A stretch of 37,830 nt of DNA. Origin: Flavobacteriales bacterium UBA1995. Lineage in GTDB: Bacteria > Bacteroidota > Bacteroidia > Flavobacteriales_D > Sanyastnellaceae. Below are positions 1 to 7,543 of the stretch, piece by piece. The notes below the pieces were generated by a model. That model was given only the letters and a program-made list of their open reading frames with translations. It searched no databases and was not told the DNA's origin. The stretch covers positions 22,574 through 60,403 of the forward strand of contig DDCX01000052.1 of assembly GCA_002336475.1 (NCBI GenBank), written 5' to 3'. A program made the position numbers and the translations under genes. Within the stretch, counting starts at the first letter, position 1; every line of letters begins with the position of its first letter.

Positions 1-1674
1 GCATGCATGTCCTTGGGCATGATGGTCTCCATCAACCAACGCCTAGACAAGGAAACCATCGGCATCATCGCTGAGGAGTTTGGTTACGGCGTTGATTTTG
101 TCTCTGCCGAAGTGCAAGAGGCGATTGAGGTGGAACTGGACAGTGCAGAAGACCTGATCTCTCGTCCGCCCATCGTCACCGTCATGGGCCACGTCGACCA
201 CGGAAAAACCTCCTTGCTCGACTTCATCCGCAAAAGCAATGTCATCGACGGTGAAGCAGGGGGAATCACCCAGCACATCGGTTCTTACAGCGTAGAGCTC
301 GAAGACGGTGCCCGAATGACCTTCATTGACACTCCAGGTCACGAGGCCTTTACCGCCATGCGGGCAAGGGGTGCTCAAGTAACCGACCTCGCGATCATCA
401 TCGTGGCGGCCGACGATGCGGTCATGCCGCAAACCAAAGAGGCGATCAGCCACGCTCAGTCTGCTGAGATTCCTTTCATCATCGCCATCAACAAATGCGA
501 CCGCGAAGAATCCAACCCTGACAAGATCCGCACAGAACTTGCAGAACTCGGCATTCAAGTCGAGGAATGGGGCGGAAAGACGCAGAGCCAAGAGGTCTCC
601 GCCAAGACTGGATTGGGCATTACAGAATTGCTCGAGAAGGTGACCTTGGAAGCCGAGCTGCTTGAGCTCAAAGCCAACCCCAAGAAGCGCGCCGTCGGTA
701 CCATCATCGAATCCAGCCTTGATAAGGGCCGTGGATATGTCACGAACCTCATCGTGTCCGCTGGAACCCTGAGTGTCGGCGACCCTATGCTCGCCGGTCA
801 ATACAGCGGTAAAGTCCGCGCCATGACCAACGAGCGTGGTGAAGCCCTCAAAGAGGCCGGTCCTTCGATGCCCGTTTCCATCCTCGGATTGGACGGTGCC
901 CCGAATGCCGGAGACGAATTCCACATTTTCGAGAACGAAAAGGAAGCGCGTACCATCGCCCAAAAGCGCCAGCAACTGCAGCGCGAGCAAGGCATCAGAA
1001 CCCAAAAGCAAGTCACGCTCGAAGAATTGGGCCGCCGTATTGCTGTGGGCGAATACAAGGAGCTCAACCTCATCATCAAAGGCGACGTGGATGGTTCTAC
1101 CGAAGCTTTGGCAGACTCCCTGATCAAACAGAGCACCGAAAAGGTTCAGGTCAACGTCATCCACAAGGCTGTCGGACAGATTTCCGAGAGCGATGTCCTG
1201 TTGGCCTCCGCTTCAGAAGCGATCATCATCGGTTTCCAAGTGCGCCCCAGTGGCACCGCACGGAAATTGGCCGAGAGGGAAGGCATTCAAATCCGTTTGT
1301 ATTCCATCATCTACCAGGCCATCGAAGAGATGAAGGAGGCGATGGAAGGCTTGCTTTCTGCCAAGATCGAAGAGCGCATTGTGGGTACAGCGGAAATCCG
1401 CGAAACCTTCAAGATTTCCAAGGTGGGCACCATCGCAGGTTGCTTTGTCCAAGACGGCGTAATCCAACGGAACCACAACATTCGCGTCATCCGCGAAGGC
1501 GTGGTGGTCTACACCGGAACCCTTGGTTCACTGAAGCGCTTCAAAGACGATGCGAAGGAGGTCAAGAAAGGCCTCGAATGCGGTCTGAACGTAGACCGTT
1601 TCAACGACATCAAGGTGGGTGACATCATCGAGTCATACGAGGAGGTCGAAGTCAAGCAGACCCTGGACGACTAA
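1..1674 (+). CDS. infB: translation initiation factor IF-2, 3' part (5' end outside window)
   Basis: IF-2 is the cytoplasmic GTPase that brings initiator fMet-tRNA to the 30S subunit and promotes subunit joining. The reading frame is open from base 1, so the N-terminal part (IF2_N repeats and linker) lies upstream of the window; about 557 residues are present, whereas the whole family is usually 850-1000 residues or more. The GTPase domain is intact: P-loop GHVDHGKT near residue 62, switch [10 protein letters not shown] near 105 and NKCD near 160. It is followed by the domain II beta-barrel, domain III and the C-terminal fMet-tRNA-binding barrel, with the [11 protein letters not shown] stretch near residue 477. 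The gene ends in TAA, four bases before the probable start of the next gene. Identification is certain; only the start is missing. Confidence 0.98.
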   Translation, partial: ACMSLGMMVSINQRLDKETIGIIAEEFGYGVDFVSAEVQEAIEVELDSAEDLISRPPIVTVMGHVDHGKTSLLDFIRKSNVIDGEAGGITQHIGSYSVELEDGARMTFIDTPGHEAFTAMRARGAQVTDLAIIIVAADDAVMPQTKEAISHAQSAEIPFIIAINKCDREESNPDKIRTELAELGIQVEEWGGKTQSQEVSAKTGLGITELLEKVTLEAELLELKANPKKRAVGTIIESSLDKGRGYVTNLIVSAGTLSVGDPMLAGQYSGKVRAMTNERGEALKEAGPSMPVSILGLDGAPNAGDEFHIFENEKEARTIAQKRQQLQREQGIRTQKQVTLEELGRRIAVGEYKELNLIIKGDVDGSTEALADSLIKQSTEKVQVNVIHKAVGQISESDVLLASASEAIIIGFQVRPSGTARKLAEREGIQIRLYSIIYQAIEEMKEAMEGLLSAKIEERIVGTAEIRETFKISKVGTIAGCFVQDGVIQRNHNIRVIREGVVVYTGTLGSLKRFKDDAKEVKKGLECGLNVDRFNDIKVGDIIESYEEVEVKQTLDD

Positions 1675-1678
1675 GCCG

Positions 1679-2848
1679 TTGCAAGGGACTCCTGCCAGTA
1701 AACTGCCCGGCATAGGGACCACCATCTTCACCGAGATGTCCGCGCTCGCTGCAGAGCACGGCGCCCTCAATTTGGCGCAAGGATTTCCCAATTTACCTCC
1801 TCCTGAAGGCCTGGTAGAAGCCGCAGTTCGCGCCTTGCGCGCAGGCGTTCACCAATACGCGCCTATGGCAGGCCGTCCCGATCTTAGGGAGTGGGTGTGT
1901 AAGCACCATTCAGAACGCCACGGTTACGCTTACTCGCCGGAGCATGAGTGCACCATCGGCGCAGGAGCTTCCTCCCTGCTGTTCGCCGCAATCCAAGCCT
2001 TCATTCATCCAGGAGACACGGTGGTCGTCCAAGCTCCCGCCTACGACCTTTACGGTCCAGCTGTCAAACTCGCAGGTGGACAAGTCGCAGAAGTTCCCTT
2101 GCTTGACAGCGATGGCCAATGGGACCTCAGTAGCCTGTTGCAAGCCTGCACGCCTCAGGTCAAGATGGTCGTCCTGAATACGCCCCACAACCCCACTGGC
2201 ACCGTGTGTCCCCCCGGGTTTATGGACGCCTTGGCGGCACATCTGAGTGGCACAGACACCCTGGTGCTGTCCGATGAAGTCTACGGTCCCATCGTTCACG
2301 ATGCAAGACCAGAAGTGTCTCTGGCGGGCTGCCCAGGACTCAGGGAACGCGGCCTCGCATTTGGAAGTTTCGGAAAGCTGCTACAGGCCACCGGATGGAA
2401 AATCGGTTGGGCAGTGGGGCCGGCTGCGCTCACAGCCGAGCTTCGCAAAGTGCACCAGTACGACGTCTTTTCTACCGGAGCGCCCCTACAAGCTGCCCTG
2501 GCAGATTTCCTGCCTACCCCGGAAGGCCAAGAGCACTTGTCTGGACTCGCAGGGATGTACCAATCCAAACGAGACCGCCTGCTTGCTGGACTCCAAGGCA
2601 CAGCTTGGCGCCATGTTCCTGCAGAGGGCGGTTTCTTTCAAGTCCTCGACGCCAGCGGCATCATCGATGGAGACGACGGCCATTGGGCCCGCCAATGGAC
2701 GCGCACCCACGGCATTGCCACCATCCCGCTTTCTGCCTTCTATGCGCCTCCTTCCCCAATGCTGAGGCTGTGCTTCGCAAAGGACGATGCGACCATAGAT
2801 GCTGCCGTAGATCGCCTGCGCCATATTGCAGCCGATCATGCCCACTGA
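1679..2848 (+). CDS. ybdL: PLP-dependent aminotransferase, methionine/glutamine (YbdL/kynurenine aminotransferase) type
   Basis: Class I/II fold-type I aminotransferase, 389 residues. The segment SKLPGIGTTIFTEMSALA and the NLAQGFPNLPPPEGL motif closely resemble E. coli YbdL (methionine aminotransferase) and eukaryotic KAT/GTK enzymes. The PLP lysine is K233 in SFGKLLQATGWKIGW. NTPHNPTG and SDEVYGPI are the usual cofactor-binding segments. No ATG precedes the conserved SKLP segment after the infB stop: the choices are TTG at 1679 (chosen, four bases after the infB TAA) or a GTG at 1619 deep inside infB. Its 3' end overlaps the omega-amidase gene by 11 bases, so the two are very likely translated together. 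Such enzymes re-aminate 2-oxo-4-methylthiobutyrate, often with glutamine as donor; kynurenine transamination is also possible in this family. Function in this organism is inferred. Confidence 0.9.
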   Translation: MQGTPASKLPGIGTTIFTEMSALAAEHGALNLAQGFPNLPPPEGLVEAAVRALRAGVHQYAPMAGRPDLREWVCKHHSERHGYAYSPEHECTIGAGASSLLFAAIQAFIHPGDTVVVQAPAYDLYGPAVKLAGGQVAEVPLLDSDGQWDLSSLLQACTPQVKMVVLNTPHNPTGTVCPPGFMDALAAHLSGTDTLVLSDEVYGPIVHDARPEVSLAGCPGLRERGLAFGSFGKLLQATGWKIGWAVGPAALTAELRKVHQYDVFSTGAPLQAALADFLPTPEGQEHLSGLAGMYQSKRDRLLAGLQGTAWRHVPAEGGFFQVLDASGIIDGDDGHWARQWTRTHGIATIPLSAFYAPPSPMLRLCFAKDDATIDAAVDRLRHIAADHAH

Positions 2849-3638
2849 TTCTCTGCACATCATCGGACTGCAATCCGACCTTGCTTGGCGCGACCAAGAG
2901 GCCAACTTCGATCATTTCGATGGCTTACTTCAAAACCTGACGGACAGCCCTTGTGACCTTGTGGTCCTTCCCGAGATGTTCACCACTGGCTTCAGTTGGC
3001 CCCCCCTTGCTGCCCACAGCGAAAGTCTCGTTGCCAAAGATTGGATGCAACAATGGGCCGACCGCCTTGGTGCCGCCCTGATCGGCAGCGTCTCCTGCCA
3101 CGATTCAACAGGCCAAGCCCGCAACCGCTGTTGGTTCGTTCCCCCCTCATCCGAAGGCCATCCCAGCCATTACGACAAGCGCCACCTCTTTACTTTGGCG
3201 GGCGAACATGACCACTTCAAAGCGGGAATAGAGCGCGTCGAAGTGCAATTCCGCGGCCTGCGCATCCTCCTCCAGGTGTGCTATGATCTGAGGTTTCCCG
3301 TGTACGCCCGAAACGGCCAGCCCAACCCCTATGACATGGCGGTCTATGTGGCGAATTGGCCGGAAACCCGCGCAGCAGCTTGGCGCACCCTCCTTCAGGC
3401 GCGCGCCATCGAAAACCAGTGCTACGTGGTGGGCATCAACCGCTCTGGAACCGACGGAAATGGCCACCGATACTCAGGCGACAGCCTGATGGTTGATTTT
3501 GCTGGCACCGTTTTATCCGATGCCGGGAACAACGGCATACCTCAAGTCTTGAAGGCCAGCGCCTCTAAGACAGCACTCGATGGCTTTAGAACCCGCCTGC
3601 CCTTCTTGGACGACGCGGATTCATTTGCACTGGACTGA
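2838..3638 (+). CDS. yafV: omega-amidase / carbon-nitrogen hydrolase (YafV/Nit2-like)
   Basis: Nitrilase-superfamily hydrolase of 266 residues, the usual size. The catalytic triad is visible: E46 in LPEMFTTGF, K114 in YDKRHLF and C148 in VCYDLRFP. These motifs are those of omega-amidases, which hydrolyse 2-oxoglutaramate (and 2-oxosuccinamate) to 2-oxoglutarate and ammonia. The ATG at 2838 overlaps the aminotransferase stop by 11 bases (ATGCCCACTGA); an upstream in-frame TTG at 2826 is less likely. Glutamine-dependent transaminases produce 2-oxoglutaramate, so the overlap with the upstream gene fits a two-step glutamine transaminase/omega-amidase pathway that makes keto-acid re-amination irreversible. 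The 3' end faces the glutaryl-CoA dehydrogenase gene 13 bases away. Confidence 0.92.
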   Translation: MPTDSLHIIGLQSDLAWRDQEANFDHFDGLLQNLTDSPCDLVVLPEMFTTGFSWPPLAAHSESLVAKDWMQQWADRLGAALIGSVSCHDSTGQARNRCWFVPPSSEGHPSHYDKRHLFTLAGEHDHFKAGIERVEVQFRGLRILLQVCYDLRFPVYARNGQPNPYDMAVYVANWPETRAAAWRTLLQARAIENQCYVVGINRSGTDGNGHRYSGDSLMVDFAGTVLSDAGNNGIPQVLKASASKTALDGFRTRLPFLDDADSFALD

Positions 3639-3651
3639 GAGGCGCTGCGCT

Positions 3652-4851
3652 TTACTTAAACGCGTTCTCGCCGGTGATGTCCAATCCGGTGATCAGGAGG
3701 TGGATGTCGTGCGTTCCCTCGTAGGTGATCACAGATTCCAAGTTCATCATGTGCCGCATGATGGGATACTCTCCGGTAATGCCCATACCGCCCAGTATCT
3801 GACGCGCTTCGCGGGCAATGTTGATGGCGATTTCGACATTGTTCCGCTTGGCCATAGAAATCTGGCCACTGGTGGCCTTGCCCTCATTGCGCAACTGGCC
3901 CAGGCGAAGGGTCAACAACTGAGCCTTCGTGATCTCTGTGATCATCTCGGCCAATTTCTTCTGCTGCAATTGGAAACCTGCGATGGGACGGCCAAACTGC
4001 TCCCGCTGCTTGGCATAACGCAAAGCGGCATCATAGCAATCCAATGCGGCACCAATCGCACCCCATGCAATGCCATAACGCGCACTGTCCAAGCAGCTCA
4101 AAGGCGCACCTAGCCCGGAACGACCAGGAAGAATATTCGCCTTGGGCACCTTTACATCTTCGAAAATGAGCTCCCCAGTATCCGAGGCACGCAAACTCCA
4201 CTTGCCGGTCATCTTAGGTGTAGAGAATCCTTCCATACCGCGTTCGACCACGATGCCGTGAATCCGACCCGTTTCGTCCTTGGCCCACACCACAGCGATG
4301 TCAGCGAACGGCGCATTTGAAATCCACAGCTTGGCTCCGTTCAAAATCACATTCTCCCCATCTCCAGCATCCTTGAAGTTGGTGATCATGCCCCCTGGGT
4401 TGGACCCGTGATCGGGCTCTGTCAACCCAAAGCAACCCATCATCTCGCCCGTGGCAAGCTTGGGCAAATACTTCATGCGCTGTTCCTCACTGCCGTACTT
4501 CCAAATGGGGTACATCACCAATGAACTCTGAACCGAAGCCGTGCTGCGCAACCCACTGTCGCAACGCTCCAATTCCTGCATGATGAGCCCGTAGGAAATC
4601 TGGTCCAGACCCGCTCCACCGTATTGCTCGGGGATGTAAGGTCCAAAGGCACCGATGGCCCCCAAGCCTGGAAGCAAATGCTTTGGAAACACCTGCGTTT
4701 CGGCGGCGTCTTCAATGATGGGGCTCACCTCCTGCTTGACCCATGCTCGGGCCGCATCGCGGATGAGTTTGTGCTCCTCAGTGAGGAGGTCGTCCATCAT
4801 ATAGTAATCATGCCCCTGGTAGAGGTCGGTCTTAACAGATCCCATGTTCAT
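3652..4851 (-). CDS. gcdH: glutaryl-CoA dehydrogenase (acyl-CoA dehydrogenase family)
   Basis: FAD enzyme of 399 residues that oxidises and decarboxylates glutaryl-CoA to crotonyl-CoA in lysine and tryptophan degradation. It has the acyl-CoA dehydrogenase layout: helical N domain (residues about 20-135), middle beta domain starting with FGLTEPDHGSNPGG, and helical C domain ending in YEGTHDIHLLI. The catalytic base is E378. E95 and R102, in the ELERCDSGLRSTASVQSS segment, correspond to human mature GCDH E87 and R94, with the same +8 offset as E378 to E370. That separates it from short-chain acyl-CoA dehydrogenases and supports decarboxylating activity. ATG at 4851 and ATG at 4845 (M-N-M) are both possible starts. 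It is transcribed alone, divergent from the pseudouridine synthase gene. Confidence 0.93.
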   Translation of the reverse strand: MNMGSVKTDLYQGHDYYMMDDLLTEEHKLIRDAARAWVKQEVSPIIEDAAETQVFPKHLLPGLGAIGAFGPYIPEQYGGAGLDQISYGLIMQELERCDSGLRSTASVQSSLVMYPIWKYGSEEQRMKYLPKLATGEMMGCFGLTEPDHGSNPGGMITNFKDAGDGENVILNGAKLWISNAPFADIAVVWAKDETGRIHGIVVERGMEGFSTPKMTGKWSLRASDTGELIFEDVKVPKANILPGRSGLGAPLSCLDSARYGIAWGAIGAALDCYDAALRYAKQREQFGRPIAGFQLQQKKLAEMITEITKAQLLTLRLGQLRNEGKATSGQISMAKRNNVEIAINIAREARQILGGMGITGEYPIMRHMMNLESVITYEGTHDIHLLITGLDITGENAFK

Positions 4852-4855
4852 GCCT

Positions 4856-4863
4856 CAAAAATA
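4856..4863 (-). promoter_or_regulatory. candidate -7 promoter element of gcdH
   Basis: Read on the minus strand this is TATTTTTG, a perfect match to the Bacteroidota -7 consensus TAnnTTTG. It ends four bases before the ATG at 4851 and ten before the ATG at 4845. If used, transcription would start at or next to the start codon. No convincing TTTG -33 element is seen at the usual spacing, so the call rests on the -7 match and its place in a divergent gap. Confidence 0.5.
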
Positions 4864-4878
4864 CAACGCATGCGTGCG

Positions 4879-4886
4879 TACACTTG
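4879..4886 (+). promoter_or_regulatory. candidate -7 promoter element of the RluA-like gene
   Basis: TACACTTG matches TAnnTTTG with one mismatch and stands seven bases before the ATG at 4894, inside the 42-base divergent gap shared with gcdH. No clear -33 element is visible. Confidence 0.35.
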
Positions 4887-4893
4887 AACAGCC

Positions 4894-5883
4894 ATGGACC
4901 TGGAACAGCCAAAACACCCTGAATTTGCCACCGTAACCGCTAAAATCGGGTCTGAAAGGCACGGCATGCGCCTTCAGGATGCCTTACCTGGCTTGTTCCC
5001 CTCCTTCCTGCCCAGCCGCAAATCCTGCAAAAAAGCCATCGAAAGGGGGCGAATTGCACTCAATGGCGTCCCATCTGCAACTGCGCGAGTGGTTCAGACA
5101 GGAGATGAAATCGCCTATTTACCTGATGCCTCGGTTCCACCGCCGCCGGGTGCTGGAGCACCAGCGATCCTGAAATGGCACAGGCCACCAGGGGCCGACC
5201 ATCTGTTCGTTTGGAAACCCGCCGGTATGGCCACCTCAGGGCATGGCCGGTTCCACCTTGCGGGCTTGCTCGCCCACTGGGCCCATGCCGGAACCCCCGA
5301 CCAAAAGTCCACCCTGCAAGCCCTCCGTCCCGATGCCATGCGGTGGCCACACCCTGTACACCGCCTCGATCGGGCAACCGCCGGTTGGGTATGCATCGCC
5401 TTGACCTTGAAAAATGCCCAGGGCATCAGTGCTGCCTTTGCCGAGCACAGCGTCAAAAAAACGTACCTCGCCCTTGTAGCGGGAACCATGACTGGACAGG
5501 GCGAATCCCGCCATCCATTGAACGGAAAACCCGCCCATACAGCCTGGCGAGCGCTTGCCTCAGGCCCCCTCCCTGTGCACGGCACGGCCACGCTGCTCGA
5601 GGTCAAGCCCACCACGGGGCGCACCCACCAAATCCGAAAGCACTGCACACTGCTGGGGCACCCCATCGTCGGAGAAGACCGCTACCCCCTGGTTGGTGCA
5701 GATGAAACCGCCCCACCGCGGTATTCGGGACAAGGTTTGTTCCTGAGTGCGGTCAAACTTGAAGTCCCCAGTGGGACGCACGGTGCACCATCAGAAGCAT
5801 CTGCTGGTGCACCCAAAAAATTCAAGCGCATTTCTTGGGTAAAGGCCACACTCGACGAGGGTCAAGCCACTGAAGCCTCGTAG
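4894..5883 (+). CDS. RluA-family RNA pseudouridine synthase
   Basis: Converts uridine to pseudouridine in rRNA or tRNA; the target cannot be told from sequence. Residues about 20-85 look like an S4-type RNA-binding segment (SRKSCKKAIERGRIALNG, then VQTGDEIAY). The catalytic domain follows from about residue 100, with the signature VHRLDRATAG in which D159 is the catalytic aspartate, then KKTYLALVAG and the RTHQIRKHCTLLGHPIVGEDRY stretch (positions about 246-267). Length (329) is normal for the family. The proline/alanine-rich linker at about residues 80-92 and the low-complexity tail from about 290 are lineage-specific. The last 22 bases overlap the convergent rnhA gene. Confidence 0.9.
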   Translation: MDLEQPKHPEFATVTAKIGSERHGMRLQDALPGLFPSFLPSRKSCKKAIERGRIALNGVPSATARVVQTGDEIAYLPDASVPPPPGAGAPAILKWHRPPGADHLFVWKPAGMATSGHGRFHLAGLLAHWAHAGTPDQKSTLQALRPDAMRWPHPVHRLDRATAGWVCIALTLKNAQGISAAFAEHSVKKTYLALVAGTMTGQGESRHPLNGKPAHTAWRALASGPLPVHGTATLLEVKPTTGRTHQIRKHCTLLGHPIVGEDRYPLVGADETAPPRYSGQGLFLSAVKLEVPSGTHGAPSEASAGAPKKFKRISWVKATLDEGQATEAS

Positions 5884-6326
5884 CCGTCGTCAATCAACAG
5901 GCCTTTCTTTTTGTAAGCCGAGACAGCCAACTGGTCGGCGCGTTCGTTCATCGGGTTGCCCGCATGGCCTTTGACCCAGTCAAATTGCACCTTGTGTTTG
6001 CGGTAAACCCTCAAAAAACGCTTCCACAAGTCCGGGTTCTTCTTGCCTTTGAATCCTTTCTTCTCCCAGTTGAACACCCACCCTTTGACGACCGAGTCAA
6101 TCACGTATTTGCTGTCACTGACAACCCACACGTCCACCCCTTCGCGATTCAGGGCTTCCAAAGCCACGATCACTGCAAGCAACTCCATCCGGTTGTTGGT
6201 GGTCAGCCGGTAACCAGCCGTGAACTCCTTCCGGTGTCCGCCCCATTCCAAAATGGCGCCATAGCCCCCTGGACCCGGATTGCCCGAGGCCCCACCATCG
6301 GTATGGACGACCACTGGATCAGCCAT
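5862..6326 (-). CDS. rnhA: ribonuclease HI
   Basis: Endonuclease that cuts the RNA strand of RNA-DNA hybrids, 154 residues as in E. coli. All four metal-binding acids are present: D10 (HTDGGASGNPGPGG), E48 (NRMELLAV), D71 (VSDSKYVIDS) and D131 (NERADQLA), together with H121 in WVKGHAGNP. The basic protrusion (KKGFKGKKNPDLW) is also there. The frame remains open upstream, but the ATG at 6326 gives the standard N-terminus. This start shares the eight bases ATGGCTGA with the stop of the upstream MarC gene, which indicates translational coupling. It is the last gene of a four-gene operon and converges on the pseudouridine synthase gene with a 22-base overlap. Confidence 0.96.
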   Translation of the reverse strand: MADPVVVHTDGGASGNPGPGGYGAILEWGGHRKEFTAGYRLTTNNRMELLAVIVALEALNREGVDVWVVSDSKYVIDSVVKGWVFNWEKKGFKGKKNPDLWKRFLRVYRKHKVQFDWVKGHAGNPMNERADQLAVSAYKKKGLLIDDGYEASVA

Positions 6327-6909
6327 GGACTTGAAAGAGCATGGCCGCGTTGGCAGAAAAGAGCTTAACGGCAATGGCCAACAGGATGATGCCAAACACC
6401 TTTTGAAGGACGGCAATGCCCCCCTCACCCAACATCCGCTCAATGCGACCCGTCAAACGCAACACGAAATACACCAAGGCCATGTTCACCAGAATGGCCA
6501 GCGCAATGTTGATGGCGGCATACTCGGCCCTCAACGAAATGATGGAGGTCATGCTGCCTGCCCCCGCAATCAGTGGAAAAGCAACAGGCACGATGGTCGC
6601 TGTTTTCATGGACTCTGGCGACTGTTTGAACAAGGTGATGCCCAGGATCATTTCGAACGCCATGAAGAACATGACAATGGATCCCGCCACAGCAAAGGAA
6701 TTGACATCAATGCCCAAGAAGTTGATCACGCCTTCGCCCAAAAAAAGGAAGGCCAGCATGATGCCGAGCGCCACCAAACTGGCCCGTTCGGCATGAATGT
6801 CACCGGCCTTTTTCTTGATGTCCAGCAAAAAAGGAATGGACCCCACAATGTCGATGACGGCAAACATCACCATCCCCGACTTCAACAATTCTGTCCAATC
6901 AAAGGCCAT
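6319..6909 (-). CDS. MarC-family integral membrane protein
   Basis: A 196-residue inner-membrane protein of the MarC/UPF0056 family with about six predicted hydrophobic segments (roughly residues 10-30, 45-65, 70-92, 105-128, 135-152, 170-192). Family features include an N-terminal VIDIVGSIPFLL segment in the place of the usual DPxGxxP and a central FPLIAGAGSMTSII. Despite the name, MarC proteins are not shown to confer antibiotic resistance; a transport or channel role is suggested by the fold only. Its ATG overlaps the purN stop by 11 bases and its stop overlaps the rnhA start by eight bases. Molecular function is unknown. Confidence 0.88.
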   Translation of the reverse strand: MAFDWTELLKSGMVMFAVIDIVGSIPFLLDIKKKAGDIHAERASLVALGIMLAFLFLGEGVINFLGIDVNSFAVAGSIVMFFMAFEMILGITLFKQSPESMKTATIVPVAFPLIAGAGSMTSIISLRAEYAAINIALAILVNMALVYFVLRLTGRIERMLGEGGIAVLQKVFGIILLAIAVKLFSANAAMLFQVHG

Positions 6910-7543
6910 GTTTACCGTTCACTTGAGGGTCAATCGTTCCAGACAAGGATAGGGATTCCGTCACAGCACGCAAGGCTTCCTGCGCGCAATGCTCCAATTC
7001 CAGCTTCCGCACTTTGGCAGAAATCGAGAGCGGTGTATCCGCTGATGCATCAAGTTCGACACGCGCTTGAAAAAACACAGCTCCTGTGTCATAACCAGCG
7101 TCCACCCAATGCAAGGTCATGCCGGTTTCGGTCACCGATCCATCTTGCATGGCACCGTATACCGCACGGTGCACGTGGTCACCGTACATGCCCTTTCCTC
7201 CGAAAGCAGGCAATAACGAAGGGTGCAGGTTCAACATGCGCCGAGGAAACACCCCGACCAAGGACTGCGGCACTTTGAGCAAAAAGCCCATCAACACGAC
7301 AAATTGAACCCCCCGTGCACCCAATTCCTGCGCCACCACTCCGCCGTTGAGCTGCGCCTTAGAAAAAACCCAAGTCTCGACACCCAGCGCTTCTGATCTG
7401 CGCAATACTCCAGCGCTAGACCTGTTGCTAGCCACCACTGCAACCTCAATGTCAGCGCGCTTTCCTGCAGCCTGAATCAACCGCTCTGCATTCGTTCCCT
7501 CGCCACTGGCCAAAATGGCCACCTTCAGTGTGCCTGTGCCCAT
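6899..7543 (-). CDS. purN: phosphoribosylglycinamide formyltransferase (GAR transformylase)
   Basis: Transfers a formyl group from 10-formyltetrahydrofolate to GAR in step 3 of de novo purine synthesis. The protein has 214 residues, the usual size. The catalytic residues are visible: N105 and H107 in NLHPSLLPAFGGKGMYG, and D152 in the VDAGYDTGAVFFQ segment. The N-terminal VAILASGEGTNAERLI is the phosphate-binding start of the Rossmann-like domain. Its ATG shares one base with the TGA of the DUF2723 gene upstream (TGATG), and its own stop overlaps the marC-type start, so it is the second gene of a four-gene operon. No other pur gene is adjacent. Confidence 0.95.
   Translation of the reverse strand: MGTGTLKVAILASGEGTNAERLIQAAGKRADIEVAVVASNRSSAGVLRRSEALGVETWVFSKAQLNGGVVAQELGARGVQFVVLMGFLLKVPQSLVGVFPRRMLNLHPSLLPAFGGKGMYGDHVHRAVYGAMQDGSVTETGMTLHWVDAGYDTGAVFFQARVELDASADTPLSISAKVRKLELEHCAQEALRAVTESLSLSGTIDPQVNGKHGL

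Noticed and set aside
43..1164. 373-codon open frame on the minus strand
   Set aside because: Antisense to infB, whose GTPase motifs are certain; composition reflects the opposite strand.
6319..6909. MarC as a multiple-antibiotic-resistance determinant
   Set aside because: The family name is historical; nothing in the sequence supports a resistance role.
6280..7278. 332-codon open frame on the plus strand
   Set aside because: Runs across the antisense of rnhA, the MarC gene and purN, so it cannot be one real gene; H/Q-rich shadow.
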